Part shown: one piece after another, positions 19,595 to 27,824 of the stretch
Layout: each line of letters starts with the position of its first letter
Position numbering within the stretch: the stretch's first letter is position 1
DNA from: Subtercola sp.
GTDB lineage: Bacteria > Actinomycetota > Actinomycetes > Actinomycetales > Microbacteriaceae
Reading direction: 5' to 3'
NCBI GenBank assembly: GCA_025463765.1
Contig: JAODBC010000013.1
Span: 1-64,000 of the forward strand
Length of the DNA: 64,000 bases
Position numbers and translations under genes: made by a program
The notes under the pieces: generated by a model
Databases searched by the model: none
What the model was told of the DNA's origin: nothing
The model's input: only the letters and a program-made list of their open reading frames with translations

Positions 19595-20389
19595 TCAATT
19601 GCGAACGATGGAGAACATGCGCAGCAGTTCGAGGTACAGCCACACGACTGTGACGACGAGGCCGAAGGCCGCCGACCAGCTCTGGTTGCGCGGTGCGCCA
19701 GCCTTGACGGCACGCTGAATCTGGTCGAAATCGAGCACCAGCGAGTAGGCGGCCAGCAGCGTGACGAGAATGCCCAGCACGAGGCCGATGGGAATGCCGA
19801 AGATGGTCGCACTCGACAGGCCGAAAGCGTTCTGGTTGACGCCGGTGGCGATGAGGATCACGTTGACCACCGAGAAGACGAGGTAGCCGATCATTGCTAT
19901 CAAGAAGATCTTCGTCGCACGCTTCGACGCTCGCACCTTGCCGAAGGCGAACAGCACAAGGGTCACCGCGAACACGCAGATCGTCGAGATGACGGCCTGC
20001 ACCACGACGCCCGGGTATCGAGCCTCGAAGACGCCCGAAATCGCACCGATGAACAGGCCTTCGACGGCCGAGTACAGCAGGATGAGCGGCGGTGACGGCT
20101 GCTTCTTGAAAATGTTCACCATGGCCAGCCCGAAGCCGATGAGTGCGGCCGGAAGGGCGAGTGCGGGTACGTTCCAGCCGATGGCGGCGAACGCCACCAG
20201 AACCACGAAGTTGAGCGCCGTCTTGACGATGACGTCGTCGTAGCTGATGCGCCCGGTCTGCGCGGGGGTCGCCGACGGGGCGTCGTACATCGTCTCGAGG
20301 CCCTCGGCCGAGATCGGGGTGACGGGGGTCGCTGGCGCTTTGCCGTTGAAGGCGGGGTTGCGCGAAAAGGCGGGGTTGCTGGAAGGCAT
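19595..20389 (-). CDS. Bax inhibitor-1/YccA-family membrane protein
   Basis: 264 aa. A soluble N-terminal ~55 residues is rich in Asn/Pro/Ala (NPAFSRNPAFNGK) and is followed by seven hydrophobic segments. The last ones hold AAYSLVLDFDQIQRAVKAG, the family motif with conserved acidic residues that in BsYetJ-type homologues gate a calcium leak, and end in WLYLELLRMFSIV. ATG start with an AGGAACT site. Physiological role in bacteria is poorly known. A monocistronic unit divergent from the glycerophosphodiesterase. Confidence 0.9.
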   Translation of the reverse strand: MPSSNPAFSRNPAFNGKAPATPVTPISAEGLETMYDAPSATPAQTGRISYDDVIVKTALNFVVLVAFAAIGWNVPALALPAALIGFGLAMVNIFKKQPSPPLILLYSAVEGLFIGAISGVFEARYPGVVVQAVISTICVFAVTLVLFAFGKVRASKRATKIFLIAMIGYLVFSVVNVILIATGVNQNAFGLSSATIFGIPIGLVLGILVTLLAAYSLVLDFDQIQRAVKAGAPRNQSWSAAFGLVVTVVWLYLELLRMFSIVRN

Positions 20390-20516
20390 GAGTTCCTCGT
20401 GTCGGTGACGCGGTCAAACGCTGCGGTTTACAACAAACCTACCGGCGAAATCCAGAAGTTGGCTGGATGTTCACGAACGTTAACAAAGATCCCGACCCGA
20501 TCTCCCGGCCCCGTTC

Positions 20517-20522
20517 TAGGCT
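20517..20522 (+). promoter_or_regulatory. -10 box for the leaderless glycerophosphodiesterase gene
   Basis: TAGGCT, 6 nt before the GTG at 20529; no ribosome-binding sequence between. Confidence 0.55.
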
Positions 20523-20528
20523 TATTCC

Positions 20529-21533
20529 GTGGTGATTCCTCCTCTGCAGCGAGTGGATGCCCGCCCCCTCATCATCGGCCACCGGGGTGCGAGCGGATAC
20601 CGCCCCGAGCACTCCGCCGCTGCCTACGAGCTGGCGTTCGAGCTGGGTGCGGACTATGTCGAGCCCGATATCGTGGCCACCCGCGACGGGGTATTAGTGA
20701 TTCGCCACGAGAACGAGATTTCGGGCACGACAGATGTGGCCGGGCATCCGGAGTTCGAAGACCGCCGCCGCACGGCTGTGGTCGACGGCGTGAGCCTCAC
20801 CGGCTGGTTCACCGAAGACTTCACCTGGCCCGAATTGCAGACGTTGCGCTGCATCGAACGGCTGCCGGCACTGCGGCCGGCCAGCGCCGCCTTCGACGGC
20901 CGCTTCGGCCTGCTGCGCCTCGCCGACCTGTTCGCGCTTGTCGACCGGGCATCGGATGCCCAGCAGCGCCCGCTCGGAATCGTCGCCGAGATCAAGCACG
21001 CCACCCACTTCGCTCGGCTTGGTCTGCCCCTCGACGAGTTGTTCGCGGCCGAAGTCGAGGCGGCCGCATGGAACACCGGCGACGGGCGCCTCGTGGTCGA
21101 GAGCTTCGAGCCGACGGTGCTCGAGCGCGTTCGTGCACGCCGCATACTCGCCCGTTCGGTGTTGCTGGTCGAGGCCGAGGGGGCGGCCGCCGACCTGGTG
21201 GCCGCCCTGGGTGCCGCTGCTCCCGACTATGCGTCGTACCTCACCCCAGACGGCCTGCGCAGCTTGAGCGTCGACGGAATCAGCGTGCCGAAACAACTGC
21301 TGCTGGAGCCGGGAAACGTGCTCATCGATTCGGCCCACGCCTCGGGGCTCGACGTCTTCACGTGGACGCTTCGCCCCGAGAACGAGTTTCTCGACCCGCG
21401 GTTTCGGGCGGGTTGCGACGAGGCGGCCTGGGGTGCGTGGCGCGACGAGTTCGGGCGCGTGATGGCGAGCGGGGTCGACGGGGTGTTCGCCGATCATCCG
21501 GATCTCGCGGTAGCAGTTCGAGCAGAGTTGTAG
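20529..21533 (+). CDS. Glycerophosphodiester phosphodiesterase
   Basis: 334 aa cytoplasmic TIM-barrel enzyme without signal peptide. Hydrolyses glycerophosphodiesters to glycerol-3-phosphate and an alcohol. Catalytic N-terminal motif IIGHRGASGYRPEHSAAAYELAFELGADYVEPDI (two His, Glu metal ligand), HENEISGTTDV, EIKHATHF, and the terminal GVDGVFADHPDLA of GDPD proteins. GlpQ-like length with the ~30-residue insert after the second motif. Leaderless GTG start; a second in-frame GTG follows immediately. Confidence 0.92.
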   Translation: MVIPPLQRVDARPLIIGHRGASGYRPEHSAAAYELAFELGADYVEPDIVATRDGVLVIRHENEISGTTDVAGHPEFEDRRRTAVVDGVSLTGWFTEDFTWPELQTLRCIERLPALRPASAAFDGRFGLLRLADLFALVDRASDAQQRPLGIVAEIKHATHFARLGLPLDELFAAEVEAAAWNTGDGRLVVESFEPTVLERVRARRILARSVLLVEAEGAAADLVAALGAAAPDYASYLTPDGLRSLSVDGISVPKQLLLEPGNVLIDSAHASGLDVFTWTLRPENEFLDPRFRAGCDEAAWGAWRDEFGRVMASGVDGVFADHPDLAVAVRAEL

Positions 21534-21567
21534 GCCTCGTTCGGAGCCGATGTCAGAGGCGGGCGGG

Positions 21568-21573
21568 TAGAAT
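21568..21573 (+). promoter_or_regulatory. -10 box of the helicase gene
   Basis: TAGAAT with predicted start about 3 nt before the ATG at 21583, so the leader is nearly absent. Confidence 0.55.
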
Positions 21574-21582
21574 TGAAGCCAC

Positions 21583-24093
21583 ATGACCACGCTCAACGAA
21601 TCGCAGGATCGAACCGCCGTGCGTCGCGGCGAACCCGGCGCAGACCGGCCGTCAAGCGTGCCGATCATCTTGGATGGGCGCGAGCCCAGTAATGCGGGTG
21701 CGGGCGGCGAGGCCGAAGACCCGCTGCTCGTCGGGCTGAATCCCGAGCAGCGCACCGCCGTCGAATACCGCGGACCAGCCCTGCTCATCGTGGCGGGCGC
21801 AGGTTCGGGTAAGACCCGGGTTCTGACACATCGCATCGCCAGCCTCATTCAGAGTCGTGAAGCGTGGCCGAGCCAGATTCTCGCCATCACGTTCACTAAC
21901 AAGGCCGCCGCCGAGATGCGCGAGCGGGTCGGCGCGCTGCTCGGCCAGGTGGCCGAGGGCATGTGGATCTCGACGTTCCATTCTGCGTGCGTGCGTATAC
22001 TGCGGCGTGAAGCCGAGAACTTCGGGTTCACCAAGAGCTTCACCATCTACGACTCGCACGACTCGCGCACCCTCATCAAGCGCATCATCAAAGACCTCTC
22101 GGCAGATACCTACGGGTTCACGGTCGCGGGCGTCGCGGGCAAGATCTCCAAGCTCAAGAACGAGCTCGCCGACGCCGACAGTTACGCGCGCTCGGCCAAC
22201 TTCAACGATCCGCAAGAAGAGATGTTCGTCGAGATCTTTCGGCAGTACACCCGCAGCCTGAATGCGGCGAACGCTTTCGACTTCGACGACCTCATCGGTC
22301 AGACCGTGTTTCTGTTCCGGGCGTTTCCGCACGTGGCCGAGCACTACCGGCGGCGGTTCCGGCACATTCTGGTCGACGAATACCAAGACACGAACCACGC
22401 GCAGTACGCGCTGATTCACGAGCTGACTCGCCCGGTGCCCGAGGCTGATGAGGCGAGCATCCAGTCGTCGGGGCAGCGCACCGCCGGTCTGCCGGGTGCG
22501 TCGCTCACCGTGGTCGGCGACAGCGACCAGTCGATCTATGCCTTTCGCGGGGCAGATGTGCGCAACATCGTCGAGTTTGAACGCGACTTTCCTGGCGCCA
22601 CCGTCGTGCTGCTCGAGCAGAACTACCGGTCGACCCAGAACATTCTGGCGGCCGCGAACGCGGTGATTCAGAACAACTTCGACCGTAAAGACAAAAAGCT
22701 CTGGACCGACATCGGCGACGGCGATAAGATCACCGGGTTCACGGGCTACAGCGGGCACGACGAGGCGCAGTTCGTGGCCGACGAGATATCCAAGCTGCAC
22801 GACGAGGGCACGGCGTACAAAGACATCGCGGTGTTCTATCGCACCAACGCTCAGACGCGAGCGCTCGAGGAGATCTTCATCCGTTCGGCCGTGCCGTACC
22901 GCGTGCTCGGCGGTACCCGGTTCTACGAGCGGGCCGAGATCAAAGACGTTCTGGCCTATCTGATCGCAGTGGCGAATCCGCGCGATGCGATGGCGCTGCG
23001 GCGCATTCTGAACACACCGAAGCGCGGAATCGGGCCGGCTACAGAGACGGCGCTCGCGGTGTTCGCCGAGAACAACGACGTCAGTTATCGCGAGGCGATG
23101 CGCCGATCATCCGATCTCGGCCTCGGCCCGAAGGTCACGGGGGCGATTCTCGACCTGGCGAACCTGCTCGACGAGGCGACCGAGATGCTCGACCCCGAGC
23201 GGCCCGAGGGGGCGGCGACGGTCTCCGAGATTCTCACCCTGCTGCTCGAGCGCAGCAAATACGTGCAGACCCTTCGTGCCGGGCGCGACCCGCAAGACGA
23301 GGCGCGCGCCGAGAACGTCGAAGAGCTCGTGGCGGTCACCAAAGAGTTTGCGAAGAACAACCCCGAAGGCGGGCTCGTCGACTTTCTCACCGAGGTGTCG
23401 CTGGTGGCGGCAGTGGATGAACTCGACGACACAAGCGGAACCGTCTCCCTCATGACGCTGCACACCGCGAAGGGGCTCGAGTACGAAGCCGTCTTTCTCA
23501 CCGGCGTCGAAGAAGACTTGTTGCCGCATCGCATGTCCGCATCGGAGCCGGGCGGACCAGCCGAAGAGCGGCGGCTGTTCTACGTAGGAATCACTCGCGC
23601 CCGGCGGCGGCTGTACCTGTCGCTGGCCATGACGCGGGCACAGTACGGCGAGACTGCCGTGGCGATGCCGAGTCGGTACCTGCAAGAGATTCCGGCCGAC
23701 CTCATCGACTGGAAGCAGTCGCCGGGCATGGCGAACTCGCGCGGTGGCACGCAACCGCGGGCGCTCAACTCGAGTAGGCCGGGCGGCGGGTACAACTCGC
23801 GCAGCGCGATTCGGGCGAGCGACTCGCTGTCGTTCCGTGACCGCGATCGCGGCGGTGAGAACGGCGAGCTGCCCCGGGTCAAGGCTGAGTGGCCGAACCG
23901 CGTCACGGCGCAGGTGCGCGACAACGGCGACCTCGAGCTTCACGCCGGCGACCGCATCCGGCACGCCGACTTCGGCGAGGGCCGCGTGAGTGCGGTGACG
24001 GGCGAGGGCACCAAGAAGGTCGCCCACGTGGCGTTCGACGCGGCCGGCGCCAAAAAGTTGCTCATCAAGATCGCTCCCATCGAAAAGATCTGA
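21583..24093 (+). CDS. pcrA: UvrD/PcrA-type ATP-dependent DNA helicase
   Basis: 836 aa superfamily 1A 3'-5' helicase for nucleotide excision repair and removal of blocked complexes. Q-motif LNPEQRTAV (~52), Walker A AGAGSGKT at 71-78, motif Ia ILAITFTNKAAAEMRERV, motif II VDEYQDTN, motif III GDSDQSIYAFRGAD, motif IV QNYRSTQNIL, motif V TLHTAKGLEYEAVFL, motif VI YVGITRARRRLYL. The C-terminus (~760-836) has the PcrA Tudor-like RNA-polymerase-binding segment (RIRHADFGEGRVSAVTGEG). The N-terminal ~45 residues are variable. uvrD1 is an equivalent name. Confidence 0.94.
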   Translation: MTTLNESQDRTAVRRGEPGADRPSSVPIILDGREPSNAGAGGEAEDPLLVGLNPEQRTAVEYRGPALLIVAGAGSGKTRVLTHRIASLIQSREAWPSQILAITFTNKAAAEMRERVGALLGQVAEGMWISTFHSACVRILRREAENFGFTKSFTIYDSHDSRTLIKRIIKDLSADTYGFTVAGVAGKISKLKNELADADSYARSANFNDPQEEMFVEIFRQYTRSLNAANAFDFDDLIGQTVFLFRAFPHVAEHYRRRFRHILVDEYQDTNHAQYALIHELTRPVPEADEASIQSSGQRTAGLPGASLTVVGDSDQSIYAFRGADVRNIVEFERDFPGATVVLLEQNYRSTQNILAAANAVIQNNFDRKDKKLWTDIGDGDKITGFTGYSGHDEAQFVADEISKLHDEGTAYKDIAVFYRTNAQTRALEEIFIRSAVPYRVLGGTRFYERAEIKDVLAYLIAVANPRDAMALRRILNTPKRGIGPATETALAVFAENNDVSYREAMRRSSDLGLGPKVTGAILDLANLLDEATEMLDPERPEGAATVSEILTLLLERSKYVQTLRAGRDPQDEARAENVEELVAVTKEFAKNNPEGGLVDFLTEVSLVAAVDELDDTSGTVSLMTLHTAKGLEYEAVFLTGVEEDLLPHRMSASEPGGPAEERRLFYVGITRARRRLYLSLAMTRAQYGETAVAMPSRYLQEIPADLIDWKQSPGMANSRGGTQPRALNSSRPGGGYNSRSAIRASDSLSFRDRDRGGENGELPRVKAEWPNRVTAQVRDNGDLELHAGDRIRHADFGEGRVSAVTGEGTKKVAHVAFDAAGAKKLLIKIAPIEKI

Positions 24094-24504
24094 CGCTCGA
24101 CGCTCGGACGCTCGCTGCTCGCTGCTGCTCGGACTCTCGACGGCCGCCCTCTGCGGCCCCGACTCGACGCTCGACGCTCGCTGCTCTCGACGGCCGCCCT
24201 CCGCGGGCTCCGGCTCCACGCTCGTCTGCGTATGCCTCCCGTGAGACATCTGCGCCGCAACGAGGTCACTACGCCCGCCTCATTTCGGCGTAGGTGTCTC
24301 GTGAGCCGTTTCGGGCGGGCGGTTCCCGCGGCGGGCCGGTTCGCGAAAAGGCTCGGGGCGAGAGCCCGATGCGCGGGTTTTCAGGGCAGGGTGGCTGGAC
24401 CGGGGTGGCTTGGGGAGGGAGCGATTCTGGGCCGGGGTGGCTGGGGGAGGGAGCGACTCTGGCGTGGGGTGGCTGGGGGAGGGAGCAGCTCCGGCGCCGG
24501 GTGG
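24094..24504. other. 411-nt non-coding region made of repeats
   Basis: No gene is supported. Contents in order: GC-rich simple repeats of GACGCTCG/CTGCTCG; two copies of CTCTCGACGGCCGCCCTC (near 24134 and 24184), 50 bp apart; the palindromic element at 24241-24305; and a 32-bp tandem repeat running up to the stop codon of the minus-strand gene. It looks like a repeat-rich spacer between convergent genes. Confidence 0.6.
24241..24305. repeat. Palindromic intergenic repeat, copy 2
   Basis: Imperfect inverted repeat with arms about 24242-24257 and 24286-24301. Internal words CTGCGCCGCAA, GAGG, GCCTCA and CGGCG match the element at 789-848 in order and spacing. Compensating differences (AT/GT against CG/CG in the arm) keep pairing, suggesting that the hairpin matters. 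Confidence 0.7.
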
Positions 24505-24507
24505 CTA
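24402..24507. repeat. 32-bp tandem repeat, about 3.3 copies
   Basis: GGGGTGGCT-GGGGAGGGAGC units begin at 24402, 24434 and 24466, and a shortened one at 24499. The last copy runs into the minus-strand oxygenase stop codon, the same placement as the 41-bp repeat beside livF. Confidence 0.75.
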
Positions 24508-25548
24508 GGCGAGCGAATTGGCCAGGCGCGACATGTAGCGGTCGCGAGGGAGGTGGCGCAGACGAATTGGAAGGTGGGGGTAGATGGCCGACGTGAGAGC
24601 GAAGAGGCGGTCGAAGCGGCGCTGGCGGCGTGCGTTCCACGGCAGTACGAAGGCCCGGCGCAGCTCCGGCGTGAGAAGGCCCGCCGTTACCAACCGCACC
24701 GTCGGCATCACCACTCGTAGCCACAGGGGAGCGGTTCGTGGATGCAGCAGGTCGCTCGCGACACGACGCGCATCGTCGCTCACGACCAGGGTGGATACGG
24801 CATCTGCCCAGTAGAGATTGAACTCGGCGAGCGTGGGGGGCCAGAGCCCGGGTGGAACCTGCAGGGCGGTGCCCAGCACTGCGTATTGCTGGAACACATC
24901 TTCTGCATCGGCGGCGTCGAGCGTACCGAAAACTTTCTCGTAGACAGTGATGGCGGACTGGTAGAGGGTCGCCGCCACCCACAACTGCTTTGCCGGATCG
25001 AATGCGTCGTACGCGGTCGCCCCCTCGCCTGCGCCGCCGCGCGCGTCGGTGGCGTCGGCGGCCTCGGGGCCGTCCGTGGCCGAAGGCGGCTCGCCGGGTG
25101 AGGTGGTCGAGGTGGTAGGCGGGGCGGTGGGTGGAGTGCTCCGCGCGGGGGCGGTGGTGGAGAGGATGCTCCGCCCGGAGGCGGTGGGGGAGGGGATGCT
25201 CCGCCCGGGGGCGGTGGTGAAGGGGATGCTCGGCGCGGCAGCTGTGGAAGACACGTAGCCGCCGACCCTGGCCTCGGCTGTGGCCGCGGGGCGGGAGCGG
25301 GGGCTGTGCACCGGGCCGTGAGCCCGGTTGACGCGGTCGACGACAGCGTGCAGCTGGTCCGGGGTGCCGAAGGCGGCGGCGTAGGCGTAGGTCACGGTGT
25401 TCGCGAAGCGGTCGAGTGGGCGGTTCGCGAAGTCACTGTGGCGAGCGACCCCGGCGCCGACGGCGGCATCGGCGATCTGCAAGAGAATCGCCCTGCCGCC
25501 GCCGGCCAGCAGAACACCTTCAGCGGCGACGTCGGTGAACACGCTCAT
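24505..25548 (-). CDS. MpaB/DUF2236-family oxygenase-like protein with a low-complexity insert
   Basis: 347 aa. N-terminal half matches MpaB/latex-clearing-protein-like haem proteins (EGVLLAGGGRAILLQIADAAVGAGVARHSDF; DRFANTVTYAYAAAFGT; VNRAHGPV). The domain resumes at YDAFDPAKQLWVAATLYQSAI and continues to the end (FNLYWADAV, LRHLPRDRY). Between them, residues ~82-175 form a Pro/Ser/Thr/Ala-rich segment absent from normal family members, where only ~10 residues separate these motifs. Its core is a 30-bp tandem repeat. Family members bind haem b; His near 37 (ARHSDF) and the VNRAH His are conserved candidates. Start overlaps the upstream surface-protein stop by 29 nt. Substrate unknown. Confidence 0.85.
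   Translation of the reverse strand: MSVFTDVAAEGVLLAGGGRAILLQIADAAVGAGVARHSDFANRPLDRFANTVTYAYAAAFGTPDQLHAVVDRVNRAHGPVHSPRSRPAATAEARVGGYVSSTAAAPSIPFTTAPGRSIPSPTASGRSILSTTAPARSTPPTAPPTTSTTSPGEPPSATDGPEAADATDARGGAGEGATAYDAFDPAKQLWVAATLYQSAITVYEKVFGTLDAADAEDVFQQYAVLGTALQVPPGLWPPTLAEFNLYWADAVSTLVVSDDARRVASDLLHPRTAPLWLRVVMPTVRLVTAGLLTPELRRAFVLPWNARRQRRFDRLFALTSAIYPHLPIRLRHLPRDRYMSRLANSLA
25141..25230. repeat. In-frame 30-bp minisatellite in the oxygenase gene
   Basis: Three consecutive 30-bp units (25141-25170, 25171-25200, 25201-25230), each ending GGGATGCT or close to it, with diverged half-units on both sides. They encode decapeptides of the type GRSIPSPTAS. 30 is a multiple of 3, so changes in copy number keep the frame. 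Confidence 0.85.
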
Positions 25549-27610
25549 TCTTCGAGCCTAGGCGGTGACGCCTGTGCATCCAGCCGAGAGTCACCGCGGT
25601 CGAACCGATCGCGGTGGCGGCCATGGCCCAGATGAGCCAGGGCTGCGCGGTCGCCAAGACCCGGCCGGTCTCTGCGAGTTCTGCGGCACTGTCGGCGTGC
25701 CCCGGGGCGCTGGGAGGGCTGGGAGGGCCGGGCGGCACGCTCGCGCCGGCGGGCGGGCTGGCCGGCGGAGTGGCCGGGGGAGTGCTCGGCGGAGTCGTGT
25801 CAGACGGGCTCGGTGTCGGTGTCGGCGTCACGGGAGGCGGCGGTGGCACCTGGGCGAGCGTCGTCTCGGAGGCCTCCGCGAACCCGGATCGGAATGCCGC
25901 TACTCGCGTACCGCCCTGTTCTGGCGGCGTCTTCGCAGGATCGATGGAGTCGACCCAGACGTAATACCCCGCGGCCGGCAGCACGCAGTCGGGGCTCGCG
26001 TACCGGCCAGGCCCGTGGTCGGCGATTCTCGCCACAGTGCACACCACCGGAGCATCGCCGGGCACGGTGGCAGCGGCCACCGGCTGTCGGTCGAACGGGC
26101 CGAGCAGAGTGCTGGTGATCGTCACCGGCACCGGTTGCAGTGACCCGTCGGGTGCCGAATACACGCCCCACTCGGTGAGCCAGGGGCCGGCCACGTTGGC
26201 AGTTGCGCCCGTCGTGCCGGGCCCTGCGGTGGGCTCAGCCGCGGGTTCACCAGTGGCCGCCACGCTCGGCTTCGTGCCCGATCCACCGTCGGAAGTGGCG
26301 GTTGCGGTGGCCGTGGCCGCGGCGATGCTCAGTGCCGTACCGGACTCGTCCGTGGGTCTGTCGGTGGTGGCCACGTTCGGCGTGGTGCCCGACCTGCCGT
26401 CGGCGGTGCTGGCGATGCCGGTGGCCGGGGTCGCGGGATCGGCAATGCTCGGCGCCGTGCGGGCCTCGCCCGCCCGTGCGTCGGTGGTGGCCACGTTCGC
26501 AGTGGCACTCGATCCGCCGCCGCCGCCAGTTGTGCCCGACCCGCCGGCAGCTGCGCCCGACCCGCCGCCGGCCACGCTCGCCGTGTCGTCGGCTGGCGCG
26601 GCGTTCGGCTGCTCGCCGGCGGAGGCGTCGAGGCCGAGGTCGAGATGGTCGTACACCGATGCACCCGCGTCAGCGAGTTGTGTGCTGGCCTGCGTCGTGA
26701 CGGTGGGCTTGAACGGCAGCGGTGAGACATCGCCCGCGTGAGCATGAGCGCTGGCGTTCGTGACGGTTCGCCCGGGCACCAGCAGCACCTGGGAGTCAGG
26801 CGGGCCTTGCGCCACCGAGAAGTTGTCGCCGTAGGGCAGGTTCGGAAACGTGACGTCGGCCGAAACGTCGTTGAGGGCTGTGCCCGAGTCGGCCTCGACC
26901 GGAATGGTGACGCCATTCAGAATGACCATTCGTGTGGAACCGTCGGCGAAGTGGGCGCCCGTCAGGGTGAGCGTTCCCCCGTTCTGTCGGGCCGGGATGG
27001 TTGTCGGGCCACCGCCGATGAAGTCGACGACGAGCTCGGTCGAGACGGTGGATGGATGATCGGGGGCAATGGAGAGCGAGACCTTCGCCGCCACAGATCT
27101 CGACGCGCCGAGCGGCTTGTCAAGGTCGGCCAGCATCTGCTGGGCGGTCGCCAGCACCGCGCCGCGATCTTCGTTCGCTCGCAGAGCGTAGTACCACTGA
27201 TCGTGCGAGCCGAGCCCGCTGATCGTCCACACTGCGAGCTGTGCCGCAGCCATTCGCTGACGATCGGTGGCGCCCGCTATGAAGTGCCGCCCGATGAAGG
27301 CGAGGCGCGCGGAGTCATCGGCTCCGAACCGGCCTGTCTCGACACCGTCGACATAGCTGTAGTCGTGCCCCTCGGGCGGACTCTTGGTTACTTCGAGACA
27401 GAGACCGGCGTTTCCGTCGGCCAGGGTGTGAGAGCCGATCCAGGAGCGCCCGTCGGAGGCCGCGAGGTAACCGACCCCGTGGCCGATGGCCGCGAGGGCA
27501 GAAGCCGAGCTGGCACTGAGGAACAGTGCGCCCACGAGGGTCGCGCAGACAAGGCCGAGGGTGAGGCAGGCGCTGAGGCACGCGGATAAGAGAGGAAGTA
27601 TTCGTTTCAT
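25520..27610 (-). CDS. Cell-wall surface protein with thioester domain and LAETG sortase signal
   Basis: 696 aa. Signal peptide ~1-40. Residues ~45-150 form a thioester-domain candidate: Cys71 (GLCLEV) and Gln124 in AAAQLAVWTISG, the Cys/Gln pair that forms an internal thioester for covalent host or surface attachment in TED adhesins. A beta-rich region follows (~165-310), then a long Ala/Thr/Gly/Pro stalk. A second folded segment (~475-590; WGVYSAPDGSLQPVPVTITSTLLGPF...CVLPAAGYYVWVDSID) resembles fibre-type domains, then a Pro/Thr spacer. LAETG at 645-649, a hydrophobic helix and an Arg-rich tail are the LAXTG signal of class E sortases. No sortase gene is in the window. Confidence 0.85.
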   Translation of the reverse strand: MKRILPLLSACLSACLTLGLVCATLVGALFLSASSASALAAIGHGVGYLAASDGRSWIGSHTLADGNAGLCLEVTKSPPEGHDYSYVDGVETGRFGADDSARLAFIGRHFIAGATDRQRMAAAQLAVWTISGLGSHDQWYYALRANEDRGAVLATAQQMLADLDKPLGASRSVAAKVSLSIAPDHPSTVSTELVVDFIGGGPTTIPARQNGGTLTLTGAHFADGSTRMVILNGVTIPVEADSGTALNDVSADVTFPNLPYGDNFSVAQGPPDSQVLLVPGRTVTNASAHAHAGDVSPLPFKPTVTTQASTQLADAGASVYDHLDLGLDASAGEQPNAAPADDTASVAGGGSGAAAGGSGTTGGGGGSSATANVATTDARAGEARTAPSIADPATPATGIASTADGRSGTTPNVATTDRPTDESGTALSIAAATATATATSDGGSGTKPSVAATGEPAAEPTAGPGTTGATANVAGPWLTEWGVYSAPDGSLQPVPVTITSTLLGPFDRQPVAAATVPGDAPVVCTVARIADHGPGRYASPDCVLPAAGYYVWVDSIDPAKTPPEQGGTRVAAFRSGFAEASETTLAQVPPPPPVTPTPTPSPSDTTPPSTPPATPPASPPAGASVPPGPPSPPSAPGHADSAAELAETGRVLATAQPWLIWAMAATAIGSTAVTLGWMHRRHRLGSKNERVHRRRR

Positions 27611-27697
27611 GCCACCACCGTGCTGCCGCTGAGCATGCTCTGCGTGAAAAAACCGTCACTCTGTGTAGAGCTGCGAAGGGTCGCCAGTTGTGGATAG

Positions 27698-27703
27698 TAG
27701 GCT
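27698..27703 (+). promoter_or_regulatory. Possible -10 box of the sucCD operon
   Basis: TAGGCT about 120 nt upstream of sucC within an AT-richer segment. The leader between includes a short TGTCT-AGACA inverted repeat (near 27718-27735). No clear -35. Weak assignment. Confidence 0.35.
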
Positions 27704-27824
27704 GTATGACGGTTTGGATGTCTCGATCTCAAGACATATTGAACGTCTCATCCGGCTACCTCTCTTTTCTAAAAACCAGGCAACGCGTGCGTGCTGAGGC
27801 GGCGCGCGGATGGGATGAGCAAGC

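Noticed and set aside
24094-24504. Small proteins in the repeat-rich region after the helicase gene
   Set aside because: Open frames consist of Arg/Gly/Trp repeats of the tandem unit, without starts or conserved features.
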